DNA from: Pseudomonadota bacterium | GTDB lineage: Bacteria > Pseudomonadota > Gammaproteobacteria > Burkholderiales > Burkholderiaceae_C | Assembly (NCBI GenBank): GCA_023390985.1 | Contig: JAEWBU010000325.1 | Location: 1 to 47,466, forward strand | Direction: 5' to 3' | Length of the DNA stretch: 47,466 nucleotides | Part shown: piece by piece, positions 8,354-16,241 of the stretch | Layout: every line of letters begins with the position of its first letter | Position numbering within the stretch: position 1 is the stretch's first letter | Position numbers and translations under genes: made by a program | Notes under the pieces: generated by a model | What the model saw: only the letters and a program-made list of their open reading frames with translations | Databases searched by the model: none | What the model was told of the DNA's origin: nothing

Positions 8354-8848
8354 ATGAGAAGGATGCAACCCACCGCCTGGTTCTGGATCGTCGCGGCCGC
8401 CATCGTGGCCGTCGCGCTGTTCACGGTCGGCAACGTGCACGGGCAGACGAGTGGCTCGTCCGCGACCTTCGAAGGCCGGCCCGCGATGGCGGGTGCGCAG
8501 GGCGGCACCGGCGCGATGGCCGGTCCTCCGCAGGGCGGCCTGTCACCGCAGAGCCCGTCGGATCCGGGCGGCGGCATCAACGCTCGCCGCGACAACAACA
8601 CGCCGACCGGGGCCAACGGCCCGGCCGTGCCCCGCGACCCCGGCCCGATCCCGCGCGATCCCGGCGTGGACCGGTCGGTGGGCGGCGGCGGTGAAGTGCG
8701 CCCGCAGCGCGACCGTGACGACGTGATCAAGCGCGACCGCGACCAGCATGGCCTGCAACAGCAGAGCAAGGGCACGAACAAGGCCAAGCGCGCGACGAAG
8801 CGGTCGGTGGAACGTGCCCGCCGCGGCGTCAGTGGGGTAGACAGCTGA
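8354..8848 (+). CDS. Hypothetical membrane-anchored or secreted low-complexity protein
   Basis: A 164-residue protein with one hydrophobic segment (about 9-28, WFWIVAAAIVAVALFTVG) that is either a signal peptide or an uncleaved anchor. The rest is Pro/Gly/Asp/Arg-rich: a middle with repeated RDPG (VPRDPGPIPRDPGVD) and a strongly basic C-terminus (KAKRATKRSVERARR). CAGGAGG lies 6 nt before ATG 8354. It has the same overall plan, exported and low complexity, as the proteins at 15635, 16985 and 33534, but no convincing sequence homology to them. No family recognised. Confidence 0.72.
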   Translation: MRRMQPTAWFWIVAAAIVAVALFTVGNVHGQTSGSSATFEGRPAMAGAQGGTGAMAGPPQGGLSPQSPSDPGGGINARRDNNTPTGANGPAVPRDPGPIPRDPGVDRSVGGGGEVRPQRDRDDVIKRDRDQHGLQQQSKGTNKAKRATKRSVERARRGVSGVDS

Positions 8849-8858
8849 CTCCCAGCAA

Positions 8859-8886
8859 CGTCATTCCCGCGAAGGCGGGAATCCAG
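8859..8886. repeat. Dispersed palindromic repeat (copy 2)
   Basis: 28-bp element with an 8-bp stem (ATTCCCGC / GCGGGAAT) around a GAAG loop. It lies in inverted orientation to copy 3, 27 bp away. Copies 2 and 3 differ at only two positions, and these are partners in the stem. Together the pair could also fold into a long stem-loop between two convergent genes. Confidence 0.8.
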
Positions 8887-8913
8887 AGCTTCCGATTACT
8901 TGCGCCGCGCCCC

Positions 8914-8941
8914 CTGGATCCCCGCCTTCGCGGGGATGACG
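8914..8941. repeat. Dispersed palindromic repeat (copy 3, inverted)
   Basis: Inverted partner of copy 2. Reverse-complemented, it matches copy 2 at 26 of 28 positions, and the T-A stem pair of copy 2 is C-G here. Translation of the minus strand through it gives the well-known spurious peptide VIPAKAGIQ. It sits 10 bp from the stop of the UdgX gene. Confidence 0.8.
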
Positions 8942-8951
8942 GCGTAGGTGT

Positions 8952-10400
8952 TCAAAGCACCGACTTCGCCTTCTTCAGATCCGCGACGAACGCCGCGAAC
9001 GCTTCCTCGCGCTCTTCCGGCGGCATCCGCAGCAGCGCCGACGGATGCAAGGTGATCAGCACCTTGCGCCCATCCGAGCGCGCGAGCCACCTGCCCCGCT
9101 CGGCGGTCACCGAAATCGCGTGACCCATCAGTGAACGCGCCGCCGTCGCGCCCAGCGCGACCAGCGCCTTCGGTTGCACCAGCGCGATCTCGTCCTCGAG
9201 CCAGTGCAGGCAGGCCGCGGCCTCGCGCTGGGTCGGCGTCTTGTGGATGCGCCGCTTGCCGCGCAGCTCGAACTTGAAGTGCTTGACCGCGTTGGACACG
9301 AACACGATGTCGCGCGGGATGCCCAGCGATTCCAGTGCGCGGTCCAGCAGCTTGCCCGCCGGGCCGACGAAGGGATGGCCCTGCAGGTCTTCCTGGTCGC
9401 CCGGCTGCTCTCCCACGAACATCAGTGGCGCATGGAGCCGGCCTTCGCCGTTGACCGACTGCGTCGCGAACTCGCCGATGGGGCATTCGCGGCACTTCAT
9501 CGTGGCGGACTTCAGCTGCTCCAGCGACGTCAGGCCGTCCTGGGCCAGCGTGTCCTCCGGCTCCACCGCCACGGGCTGCGGGACGCGCCGCCGCGGCGCC
9601 TGCGCCGGCCGTTCGATCATGGCCTCGCTCCTTTGCTGCGCCTGCGCCGAGAGGTCGCCGATCAATCGCGCCTCGGGCAGGTTGTGCCAGTACTTGCGCG
9701 GCATCTCCTTGTGCAGCTGCTGCATCTTCAGCCGCGCAGGATTGAAGATGCTCTCGTAGTAGGTCAGCCAGAGTTCCTCGCCGGCATCGGCCGCCGGCGC
9801 CTCGTGGCGGCCGCCGCCCGGGCCGAACAGCAGCTGCTCGCCATCCCAGCGCACCGAACGCTCGGGCGTCAGGATGGCCCAGCGCATGTTGGCGAAGCGG
9901 CGCGCGAACCAGGGCGCCACGGCTTCGACCACGTGGTGCGCGGGCTCGAACCAGGCCACGTGCAGCACTTCGCCCGGATGCTCCTGGTCGGCCACCTGGC
10001 GGAAGCGCACGAAGGCCTTCATCTTGTGCATGTCGCGCCGCACCGCCTGCGCCATCTGCTGGGCATGGACCATGTCGGCGTCCAGCGGGTCGTTGCGCAG
10101 CGCCGGCTCGTGCACCAGCCGCCACAGCAGCCGGTAGAGCAGGGAAAAGCGCTGCGGGTCGTGGTGCAGGACGACCACCTCGCACAGCCTCAGGAAGGAG
10201 GCCGGCACGATGGCCGCGGCGGCGTTGGGGATGTGGCGCGACCGCGGCTCGGCGCTCTCGGGCGGCGGCGCGAACAGGTCGTCGCTGAGCGTGTGGACGG
10301 TCTCCCACTGCACCTCGTGCGGCGGCACCTGGTGCGCGAGCAGGTCGCGCGCTTCATTGCGAAAACCCGCCAGGTCGATCTCGCTTTGAAGGCGCGGCAT
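8952..10400 (-). CDS. udgX: UdgX family uracil-DNA glycosylase/binding protein fused to DUF4130-like domain
   Basis: DNA-repair protein of 482 residues. The N-terminal half (about 1-260) is the TIGR03915/DUF4130 type domain (QRFSLLYRLLWRL, MHKMKAFVRFR). The C-terminal half is a family 4-like uracil-DNA glycosylase fold with an Fe-S cysteine pair C303-x2-C306, motif GEQPGDQEDLQGHPFVGPAG (330-349) and HPSALLR (452-458). The insertion GKRRIHKTP (381-389) is the UdgX hallmark; its His (386 here) in characterised UdgX forms a covalent bond with the abasic site after uracil removal. It is 18 nt downstream of the radical SAM gene, so the two form one transcript, and this pairing recurs across bacteria. 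Symbol given by family. Confidence 0.92.
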   Translation of the reverse strand: MPRLQSEIDLAGFRNEARDLLAHQVPPHEVQWETVHTLSDDLFAPPPESAEPRSRHIPNAAAAIVPASFLRLCEVVVLHHDPQRFSLLYRLLWRLVHEPALRNDPLDADMVHAQQMAQAVRRDMHKMKAFVRFRQVADQEHPGEVLHVAWFEPAHHVVEAVAPWFARRFANMRWAILTPERSVRWDGEQLLFGPGGGRHEAPAADAGEELWLTYYESIFNPARLKMQQLHKEMPRKYWHNLPEARLIGDLSAQAQQRSEAMIERPAQAPRRRVPQPVAVEPEDTLAQDGLTSLEQLKSATMKCRECPIGEFATQSVNGEGRLHAPLMFVGEQPGDQEDLQGHPFVGPAGKLLDRALESLGIPRDIVFVSNAVKHFKFELRGKRRIHKTPTQREAAACLHWLEDEIALVQPKALVALGATAARSLMGHAISVTAERGRWLARSDGRKVLITLHPSALLRMPPEEREEAFAAFVADLKKAKSVL

Positions 10401-10418
10401 TCGCGGATCTCCGTCCGG

Positions 10419-11678
10419 TCAGAACAGCGCGCCCTGCTCGGGCTGGCGTTTCATCGGGCCGGCCGGCAACGGACCGCGCGGAACGTGGTCGGCCAGCAGG
10501 GCGAAGGGCAGCACCTTGCGCACGGGCACGCGCAGGCGCTGCAGGTCGTCGGTGCGCAGGCGGCGCAGGCGACGCGCGGCGATGAGGCGGTCCACCGCCT
10601 TCACGCCGAGGCCGGGCACGCGCAGCAGCAGCTCGCGCGGCGCGCGGTTGAGGTCCACCGGGAAACGCTCGGGATGCGCGCGCGCCCAGGCCAGCTTCGG
10701 GTCCTCGTCCAGCGCGAGCATGCCGCCCGCGCCGGCAGGCGTGATCTCTCGCGCCTCGAAGCCGTAGTAGCGCATCAGCCAGTCGGCCTGGTAGAGGCGG
10801 TGCTCGCGCACCAGCGGCGGCGCCTTCAGCGGCAGCGCCGAGGCGGCATGCGGGATCGGGCTGAACGCCGAGTAGTAGACGCGCTTGAGGTCGTAGGCGG
10901 CGTACAGCTGGGCGCTGGTGGCCAGGATGGTGGCGTCGTCGGTCGCATCGGCGCCGACGATCATCTGCGTGCTCTGGCCGGCGGCGGCGAAATGCGGCGC
11001 GTCCGCCCGCCGGGGCGGCGCCTTGCCGAACACGGTGATGGGCCTGGCCTGCACCTCGCGGCGCTCCTCGCGCGCCTCATCGATGTGCAGCCGAAGCCGC
11101 GCCATGGAGCGCTTGATGGCGGCGACGTCCTTCTCGGGCGCCAGCGATTGCAGGCTGCTGACCGTGGGCAGCTCGATGTTGATCGAGAGCCGGTCCGCGT
11201 ACAGCCCCGCGCGCGCCAGCAGCTCGGGCGCGGCCTCGGGGATGGTCTTGAGGTGGATGTAGCCGCGGAAGTCGTGGTCTTCGCGCAGGCGGCGCGCGAC
11301 CTCGACCACCTGCTCCATCGTGTAGTCGGGGCTGCGGATGATCCCGCTGGACAGGAACAGACCTTCGATGCAATTGCGGCGGTAGAAGTCCAGCGTGAGG
11401 TGCACCACCTCGTCGACGGTGAAGCGCGCCCGCTGCACGTTGCTGCTGGACCGGTTGACGCAGTACAGGCAGTCGAACTGGCAGTAGTTGGTCAGCAGGA
11501 TCTTCAGCAGCGAGATGCAGCGGCCGTCGGGCGTGAAGCTGTGGCAGATGCCGCTGCCGTCGTTGGAGCCCAGGCCCCTGCCGTCCATCGAATCGCGCGC
11601 GCGGCCCCCGCTGGACGCGCAGGAGGCGTCGTATTTCGCGGCATCCGCGAGCAGGGAGAGCTTGGCCTTGAGTTCCAC
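10419..11678 (-). CDS. Putative DNA modification/repair radical SAM protein (TIGR03916 type)
   Basis: A 419-residue radical SAM enzyme with the 4Fe-4S motif C66-x3-C70-x2-C73 in TNYCQFDCLYCVNR. The C-terminus has a helix-hairpin-helix-like stretch (LNRAPRELLLRVPGLGVKAVDRLIAARRLRRL) that suggests DNA binding. The family is regularly encoded beside UdgX-DUF4130 proteins, as here, and is presumed to act on damaged or modified DNA; its reaction is unknown. The start is GTG 11678, preserving the conserved N-terminus MELKAKLSLLADAAKYDASC. A LexA-like box covers this start codon, so SOS induction of the pair is plausible. Confidence 0.9.
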   Translation of the reverse strand: MELKAKLSLLADAAKYDASCASSGGRARDSMDGRGLGSNDGSGICHSFTPDGRCISLLKILLTNYCQFDCLYCVNRSSSNVQRARFTVDEVVHLTLDFYRRNCIEGLFLSSGIIRSPDYTMEQVVEVARRLREDHDFRGYIHLKTIPEAAPELLARAGLYADRLSINIELPTVSSLQSLAPEKDVAAIKRSMARLRLHIDEAREERREVQARPITVFGKAPPRRADAPHFAAAGQSTQMIVGADATDDATILATSAQLYAAYDLKRVYYSAFSPIPHAASALPLKAPPLVREHRLYQADWLMRYYGFEAREITPAGAGGMLALDEDPKLAWARAHPERFPVDLNRAPRELLLRVPGLGVKAVDRLIAARRLRRLRTDDLQRLRVPVRKVLPFALLADHVPRGPLPAGPMKRQPEQGALF

Positions 11679-11693
11679 TGGATAATCGTACAG
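11678..11693. promoter_or_regulatory. Candidate LexA (SOS) box
   Basis: CTGGATAATCGTACAG on the plus strand fits CTG-N10-CAG with an AT-rich centre. One half (TACTGT on the minus strand) is perfect; the other has CTGG instead of CTGT. It overlaps the GTG start of the repair radical SAM gene, a position where repressor binding would block expression. Confidence 0.5.
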
Positions 11694-11715
11694 TACGTCG
11701 CCGCAAGCCGCGCTG

Positions 11716-12705
11716 TTACACGCCCTTGTCCCTGCGCATGCGGCCTTCGAAGAGCAGGTAGACCACCGCGGCGACCAGCAGCGGGGCGATGTAGTAGAGG
11801 GCGCGGTAGGTCAGCAGCGCGGCCAGCAGCTGCCCCTCGGCCACGCGGTGCGACAGCAGACCGATGAACACCGCTTCCAGCACGCCCAGGCCGGCGGGAA
11901 CATGCGTCGCCACGCCCGCCACCGCGGCCACGAGCAGCACGCTGAGCACGGTCGTGTACTCGACCTGGCCCCGCAGCAGCGTGTGGATGATCGCGCCCAT
12001 GATCATCCAGTTGGGCACCGCCATCGCCACCTGCAGCACCGCCATGCGCGGCGGCGGCAGCAGCAGCTCATGCCCGCGGAGGGTGACGCTGCGCCGCGTG
12101 GCGAAGAAGCAGGCGACCAGGTAGCCGATCGCCACCGCCAGCAGCGCGAGGCCCAGCCAGCGCAGGCCCTCGCTGTCGATCTTCCAGTCCGGCGGCAGCT
12201 GCAGCGGTGCGATCGCGAACACCGCGCCGGCCAGCAGGAGGTAGCCCAGCCAGTTGGTGAGGATGCTCAGCGACATGATCCTTGTGATCGTCGCCATGCC
12301 GAGGCCCAGGCGGCCGTAGAGCCGGTAGCGGAACGCCACGCTGCCCACCAGCGAGCCCATGTTGAGGTTGAACGCGTAGCTGATGAAGTTGACCTGCCAC
12401 ACCGTCCTCTTCGGCAGCGTGTGGCCGGTGTAGCGGCGGCCCAGCAGGTCGAAGCTGCAATAGATGGCGTAACTGGCGACCACGCCTGTGACGGCGCCCG
12501 CCAGAACGCTTCGCGGCGTGCCCAGGATGGTCTGCCACACCTCGCTCCAGTCGACGTTGCGCGCGTAGCGGATGCTGAACCAGGCGATCAGCGCGAAGAA
12601 CGCGAAGGTCAGCGCATGCCGGGTCCACGGCCACCAGAACTGGTCGGAAAGCCGGAACTTGCGCTCGCGCGGAAAGCCGCGGGCGTAGGCGGATCGCGAG
12701 CTCAT
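11716..12705 (-). CDS. ybhN: YbhN/UPF0104 (lysylphosphatidylglycerol synthase-like TM) membrane protein
   Basis: Inner-membrane protein of 329 residues with about eight transmembrane segments. The family signature includes NFISYAFNLNMGSLVGSVAFRYRLY and, near the end, THVPAGLGVLEAVFIGLL. It corresponds to the flippase-like membrane half of MprF/LPG synthases without the aminoacyltransferase domain. The start (ATG 12705) overlaps the stop of the clsB gene by 4 nt (ATGA), so it is translationally coupled. Gene order matches E. coli ybhP-clsB(ybhO)-ybhN, suggesting a shared job in cardiolipin or envelope-lipid handling. The molecular function is not established. Confidence 0.88.
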   Translation of the reverse strand: MSSRSAYARGFPRERKFRLSDQFWWPWTRHALTFAFFALIAWFSIRYARNVDWSEVWQTILGTPRSVLAGAVTGVVASYAIYCSFDLLGRRYTGHTLPKRTVWQVNFISYAFNLNMGSLVGSVAFRYRLYGRLGLGMATITRIMSLSILTNWLGYLLLAGAVFAIAPLQLPPDWKIDSEGLRWLGLALLAVAIGYLVACFFATRRSVTLRGHELLLPPPRMAVLQVAMAVPNWMIMGAIIHTLLRGQVEYTTVLSVLLVAAVAGVATHVPAGLGVLEAVFIGLLSHRVAEGQLLAALLTYRALYYIAPLLVAAVVYLLFEGRMRRDKGV

Positions 12706-13949
12706 CCGCTTTCCTCGGCCTGCCGGCCCGTGACGGCACAGGCCGTTTGCAGCTCCTGCGCCGGCGCCAGCCGCGGACGGTGGCGCGGCAGCCAGGAACC
12801 GATGCCCGGATAGAGCCGCACGAGGTGGAAAGCGATGAAGCTGCGCAGCACCTGCAGCCAGCCGGCCTTCTCCAGGTCTTCGTACACCACCTGCTTGCAG
12901 CTCTCGCGCATCAGCCTCTGCAGCCGCTCGTGCAGCCGGTGGTTGAAGCCGCGGTCGCGGATCACCACGTTGGCTTCCAGGTTCAGCTGCAGGCTCAGCG
13001 GATCGAGGTTGCTCGAGCCCACGGTGGACCACTCGTCGTCCACCAGCGCCACCTTGCCGTGCAGCGGCCGGTCGCAGTACTCGAAGATGCGCACGCCCGC
13101 CTTCGTCAGGTGGCTGTACAGCGCGCTGGCGCCGACCTTCACGATCGCCATGTCGGGCGTGCCCTGCAGGATCAGCGTCACGTCGACACCGCGCCGGGCG
13201 GCACGCCGCAGGTCGCGGATGAGCCGGTAGCCGGGGAAGAAGTAGGCGTTGGCGATGACGATGCGCTTGCGCGCCCCGCGGATCGCGATGCGGTACTGCT
13301 TTTCGATGTCGGTGGTGTGGTAGCTGTTGTCGCGCGACACGAGCATCGCGCGCGCCGTGCCCGCGCGGGGCAGCTGGTCCGGCGACGAGCGCACCTGCCG
13401 GCGCCAGCGCCACCAGCGGCGCGCGGGGTTGTGGCGCGTGCCGGCCGCCAGGTTGGCGTGCGCGAAGCGGTGGATCTCGGCCACGATCGGCCCGCGGATT
13501 TCCACCGACCAGTCCTGCTTGGCCTCGGGCCCGAAATCGGCCAGGTGGTCGGCTGAATAGTTGATGCCGCCCATGAAGGCGGTCTGGCCGTCCACCACCA
13601 CGATCTTGCGGTGCATGCGCCGCAGCATGTTGGGGCGCAGGCCGAACGGCCGGGGCCCGGGATCGAACACATGCAGCCGCACGCCGGCCTCGCACAGCGA
13701 GCCGATGAAGGTGGGGGAGAGTTCAGGCGAGCCCCAGCCGTCGATGGTGACGTCCACCTGGACGCCCCGGCGCGCGGCGGCCGTCAAGGCCTCGTGCAGT
13801 TCGAGTCCGACCTTGTCCTCGAAGAGGATGAAGGTTTCGAGCACCACTTCCTTCTGCGCGTTGGCGATGCACGAGAACACGCGAGGGAAGAACTCCTCGC
13901 CGTTCTCCAGCAGGGTGAAGTGGTTGCCTTCGTACCAATGGGCGGGCAT
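12702..13949 (-). CDS. clsB: Cardiolipin synthase B-type phospholipase D protein
   Basis: PLD-superfamily enzyme of 415 residues expected to make cardiolipin, or transfer phosphatidyl groups, at the inner membrane. Both HKD motifs are present: HRKIVVVDG at about residue 113 and HGKVALVDD at about residue 298, each followed by the GG/GSSN element (FMGGINYS; TVGSSNLDPLS). ATG 13949 (MPAHWYEGNHFTLLENG) has GGGGAAG upstream and matches the usual ClsB N-terminus. The longer frame to 13997 would run into the preceding gene. It lies second in the ybhP-clsB-ybhN operon and overlaps ybhN by 4 nt. Confidence 0.92.
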   Translation of the reverse strand: MPAHWYEGNHFTLLENGEEFFPRVFSCIANAQKEVVLETFILFEDKVGLELHEALTAAARRGVQVDVTIDGWGSPELSPTFIGSLCEAGVRLHVFDPGPRPFGLRPNMLRRMHRKIVVVDGQTAFMGGINYSADHLADFGPEAKQDWSVEIRGPIVAEIHRFAHANLAAGTRHNPARRWWRWRRQVRSSPDQLPRAGTARAMLVSRDNSYHTTDIEKQYRIAIRGARKRIVIANAYFFPGYRLIRDLRRAARRGVDVTLILQGTPDMAIVKVGASALYSHLTKAGVRIFEYCDRPLHGKVALVDDEWSTVGSSNLDPLSLQLNLEANVVIRDRGFNHRLHERLQRLMRESCKQVVYEDLEKAGWLQVLRSFIAFHLVRLYPGIGSWLPRHRPRLAPAQELQTACAVTGRQAEESG

Positions 13950-13965
13950 GGTCGTTCTTCCCCCG

Positions 13966-14733
13966 TCACAGATGGATTTCGGCCACCAGCGGCGCATGGT
14001 CCGACAGGTGCGACCAGGGCTTGCGCGGCAGCACCACCGGCAGGTGCACCGATGCGTTGCGCACGTAGATGCGGTCCAGGCACAGCAGCGGGAAGCGCGA
14101 CGGGAAGGTGCGGGCCGGCTCGCCGTACGCGTTGACGAACACCTCGTGCAGGCCGATCTCGCGCTTGAGCACGTCGTTGGCCTTGCGGCGCCAGTCGTTG
14201 AAGTCGCCGGCGACGATGAGCGGTGCGTTGTCGGGCACCTCGCTGCGCACCATCTCGCACAGCAGGTCCAGCTGCTGCACGCGGTGCGACTCGGCCAGCC
14301 CCAGGTGCACGCAGATCACGTGCACGTCCACCGCCTGGCCCGGCACGCGCAGCACGCAGTGCAGCAGGCCGCGCTTCTCCGGGCCGGGCAGGGAAACGTC
14401 GTGGTTCTGGAAGCGGATGATCGGGAACTTGGACATCACGGCATTGCCGTGGTCGCTCTTGGGCGCCACCACGTTCTTGCCGTAGGCGTACTGCGGCCAG
14501 ATGCTGTCGGCCAGGAATTCGTAGTGCGGCGCTTCCGGCCAGCCGTTGACCTTCTTGGCGTGCCCCTCGTGCGTGCCCAGCACTTCCTGCAGGAACACCA
14601 CGTCCGCACCCACCTTGCGCACGGCGTCCCGCAGCTCCGGAAGGATGAAGCGGCGGTTGAACGACGTGAAGCCCTTGTGGATGTTGACCGTCATCACCGT
14701 CAGGGGTGCGGCCGCGGCCGAGGTGTCTGTCAT
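13966..14733 (-). CDS. ybhP: Endonuclease/exonuclease/phosphatase family protein (YbhP-like)
   Basis: A 255-residue EEP-fold Mg-dependent phosphodiesterase. The key blocks are TVNIHKG (15-21), VFLQEV (catalytic Glu), CVHLGL, AGDFNDW and the C-terminal LSDHAPLVAEI (Asp-His pair). First gene of the three-gene lipid operon, 16 nt from clsB. The E. coli homologue YbhP has the same neighbours, and its substrate is unknown; a phospholipid head-group or sphingomyelinase-like activity would fit the fold. The promoter should lie in the 195-bp spacer shared with the divergent pagL-like gene. Confidence 0.9.
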   Translation of the reverse strand: MTDTSAAAAPLTVMTVNIHKGFTSFNRRFILPELRDAVRKVGADVVFLQEVLGTHEGHAKKVNGWPEAPHYEFLADSIWPQYAYGKNVVAPKSDHGNAVMSKFPIIRFQNHDVSLPGPEKRGLLHCVLRVPGQAVDVHVICVHLGLAESHRVQQLDLLCEMVRSEVPDNAPLIVAGDFNDWRRKANDVLKREIGLHEVFVNAYGEPARTFPSRFPLLCLDRIYVRNASVHLPVVLPRKPWSHLSDHAPLVAEIHL

Positions 14734-14928
14734 GCGGTGGTGTTCTCTTCCCGTGTGGTCTTTTTTGTAGCGGGCCGCTCAACGGTGAGGTGTAGGACGG
14801 CACGCAGGGAACCCCTTCGCGCGGGCTGCGAGAAGGCGTGCGAAAACAATGGCAATCGCTCCCGCGCCCCCGCTGGCGCGGCCGTTGGCCCACAATCTTT
14901 CGACACCCAACACAAGCAAGAGAAGTCG

Positions 14929-15498
14929 ATGAAGCGAAGAACAACAACAAGCGGACGGCTCCGTACCCTGGGCCTCGTCGTGCTCGCGATCGCGGGCGCT
15001 GCGCCTGCCGCGGCACAGGATTGGCGGCCCGCCACCTTTTTCGTGCAAGGCGGCAATGGCGACGGTGTGAATGCGGCCTCGGTGGGCGTGCAGTGGCCGT
15101 GGGCCTGGCGCAGCGCCTCGCTGGGCGGCGAATGGAGTGCGCGCACCGAGCTGTTCGGCATCCTGTGGCGGGCCCCGGCGGCGGACGGCGACGGCCGCGA
15201 CAACTTCCTGCAGTTCGGGCTCGTGCCGCTGTTGCGCCACCGCTTCGCCGAAGGCCGCTCGCCCTGGTTCGCGGAAGCCGGCATCGGCCTGTCGGTCACC
15301 AACAAGCACTTCGTGTCGCGCGACAAGGTGTTCGGTTCTCGCTGGAACTTCAGCGACAACCTGGCGGTGGGCCGCAGCTTCGGCGAACAGGGCCGCCACG
15401 AGGTCAGCCTTCGCCTGCAGCACTCCTCGAATGCGGGCCTGAAGGAGCCCAACCCGGGACTCAATCTGGTGCTGCTGCGGTACTCCACCGCGTTTTGA
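14929..15498 (+). CDS. pagL: PagL-like lipid A 3-O-deacylase (outer membrane)
   Basis: A 189-residue outer-membrane beta-barrel. The signal peptide covers about residues 1-29, with a cut after APAAA. The catalytic segment LQHSSNAGLKEPNPG matches PagL, with His165, Ser167 and Asn168 placed like the His-x-Ser-Asn centre, and the chain ends in an aromatic residue (YSTAF), as barrel proteins do. PagL removes the 3-position acyl chain of lipid A in the outer leaflet. It is divergent from the ybhP-clsB-ybhN operon, giving a small envelope-lipid cluster. The upstream GA-rich AAGAGAAG is a modest ribosome site. Confidence 0.88.
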   Translation: MKRRTTTSGRLRTLGLVVLAIAGAAPAAAQDWRPATFFVQGGNGDGVNAASVGVQWPWAWRSASLGGEWSARTELFGILWRAPAADGDGRDNFLQFGLVPLLRHRFAEGRSPWFAEAGIGLSVTNKHFVSRDKVFGSRWNFSDNLAVGRSFGEQGRHEVSLRLQHSSNAGLKEPNPGLNLVLLRYSTAF

Positions 15499-15634
15499 TC
15501 GCCTGACGTAGCGCCGAGGTTCGTCCGCGCGCGACGAGCGCTACAAGTCCTACAGGGGCCGTTTGGAGCGTCCGGCACTTCGATCATGGTCCGGCTCTTA
15601 AGGTGGGAACCATCAAAAGAAAGGAACCCACACC

Positions 15635-16123
15635 ATGATCAAAGCCAAGACCACTGCTTCTCTTCTGCTTGCGGGCCTGATGGCCGGCGGCGCCTGGGCG
15701 CAGACCGCCTCGGCGACTTCCGACGTGCCCGTGAAGGCCGGCGAGGCCAGCACGCAGACGCGCGGCCAGCCGAACATGGCGACCGCCAATCAACCCTCCG
15801 CCGCCGCGCCCGTGACCAGCGCGACCGGCGTGCCGGTGGAGAACGCCGCCATGCCGTCCACCGCCACCATGGGCGCGCCGCGCGAAGTCCCGCTGCACCG
15901 CGCGACCGTGACGAGCAACACGCCGACCATGGCCGGCGAAGCCAGCACCATGACGAACGGGGTGCCGAACATGTCGACCAACAACCCGGTCACCGACGGC
16001 TCGCGCGTCGTGGTGGCCCCGGAACAGCACGTTCAGCGCGTGCCGCAGCAGGCCGGTGAAGCCAGCACGATGGTGGGCGGCCGGCCGAACGTGGACCCCA
16101 ATGACCCGATCTACCACCGCTGA
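15635..16123 (+). CDS. Secreted protein with three AGEAST repeats, unknown function
   Basis: A 162-residue exported protein with a signal peptide at 1-22 (cut after GAWA). The mature part holds three copies of a 14-residue unit: AGEASTQTRGQPNM (35-48), AGEASTMTNGVPNM (100-113) and AGEASTMVGGRPNV (140-153). They are separated by Pro/Thr/Val-rich linkers and each is followed by Asn/Pro-rich text. There are no Cys residues and no membrane segment. AAAGGAA lies 10 nt before the start. I recognise no family. The repeats suggest a structural or ligand-binding periplasmic role, which is speculation. Two hairpin terminators follow. Confidence 0.75.
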   Translation: MIKAKTTASLLLAGLMAGGAWAQTASATSDVPVKAGEASTQTRGQPNMATANQPSAAAPVTSATGVPVENAAMPSTATMGAPREVPLHRATVTSNTPTMAGEASTMTNGVPNMSTNNPVTDGSRVVVAPEQHVQRVPQQAGEASTMVGGRPNVDPNDPIYHR

Positions 16124-16147
16124 GAGTTGAAAGCCGGAGGGCCGGCT

Positions 16148-16173
16148 GCGGGGCCTGCGGGCCCCGCTTCTTC
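16148..16173 (+). terminator. Rho-independent terminator after the AGEAST protein
   Basis: GCGGGGCC pairs with GGCCCCGC (16148-16155 with 16160-16167) around TGCG, followed by a pyrimidine tract CTTCTTCTT rather than pure U. It sits 25 nt after the stop. Confidence 0.5.
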
Positions 16174-16184
16174 TTCCAGAAGTG

Positions 16185-16220
16185 AAAAAGCCTGCCTGGC
16201 GCGAGCCGGCAGGCTTTTTT
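16185..16220. terminator. Strong bidirectional terminator
   Basis: Stem AAAAAGCCTGCC (16185-16196) with GGCAGGCTTTTT (16208-16219), 11-nt loop, with A- and T-runs on both sides. It lies between the convergent AGEAST and Spy-like genes and can serve both strands. Confidence 0.9.
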
Positions 16221-16241
16221 CAGGGGCCGCGCGGACGCGGA

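Noticed and set aside
9174..11867. An 897-codon plus-strand frame opposite the udgX and radical SAM genes
   Set aside because: His/Arg/Gln-rich antisense shadow with no domain motifs; the minus-strand genes have clear catalytic motifs and family-length agreement.
13950..13997. Longer clsB start overlapping the ybhP-like gene
   Set aside because: The added residues read through the end of the upstream gene, while ATG 13949 has a ribosome site and the standard N-terminus.
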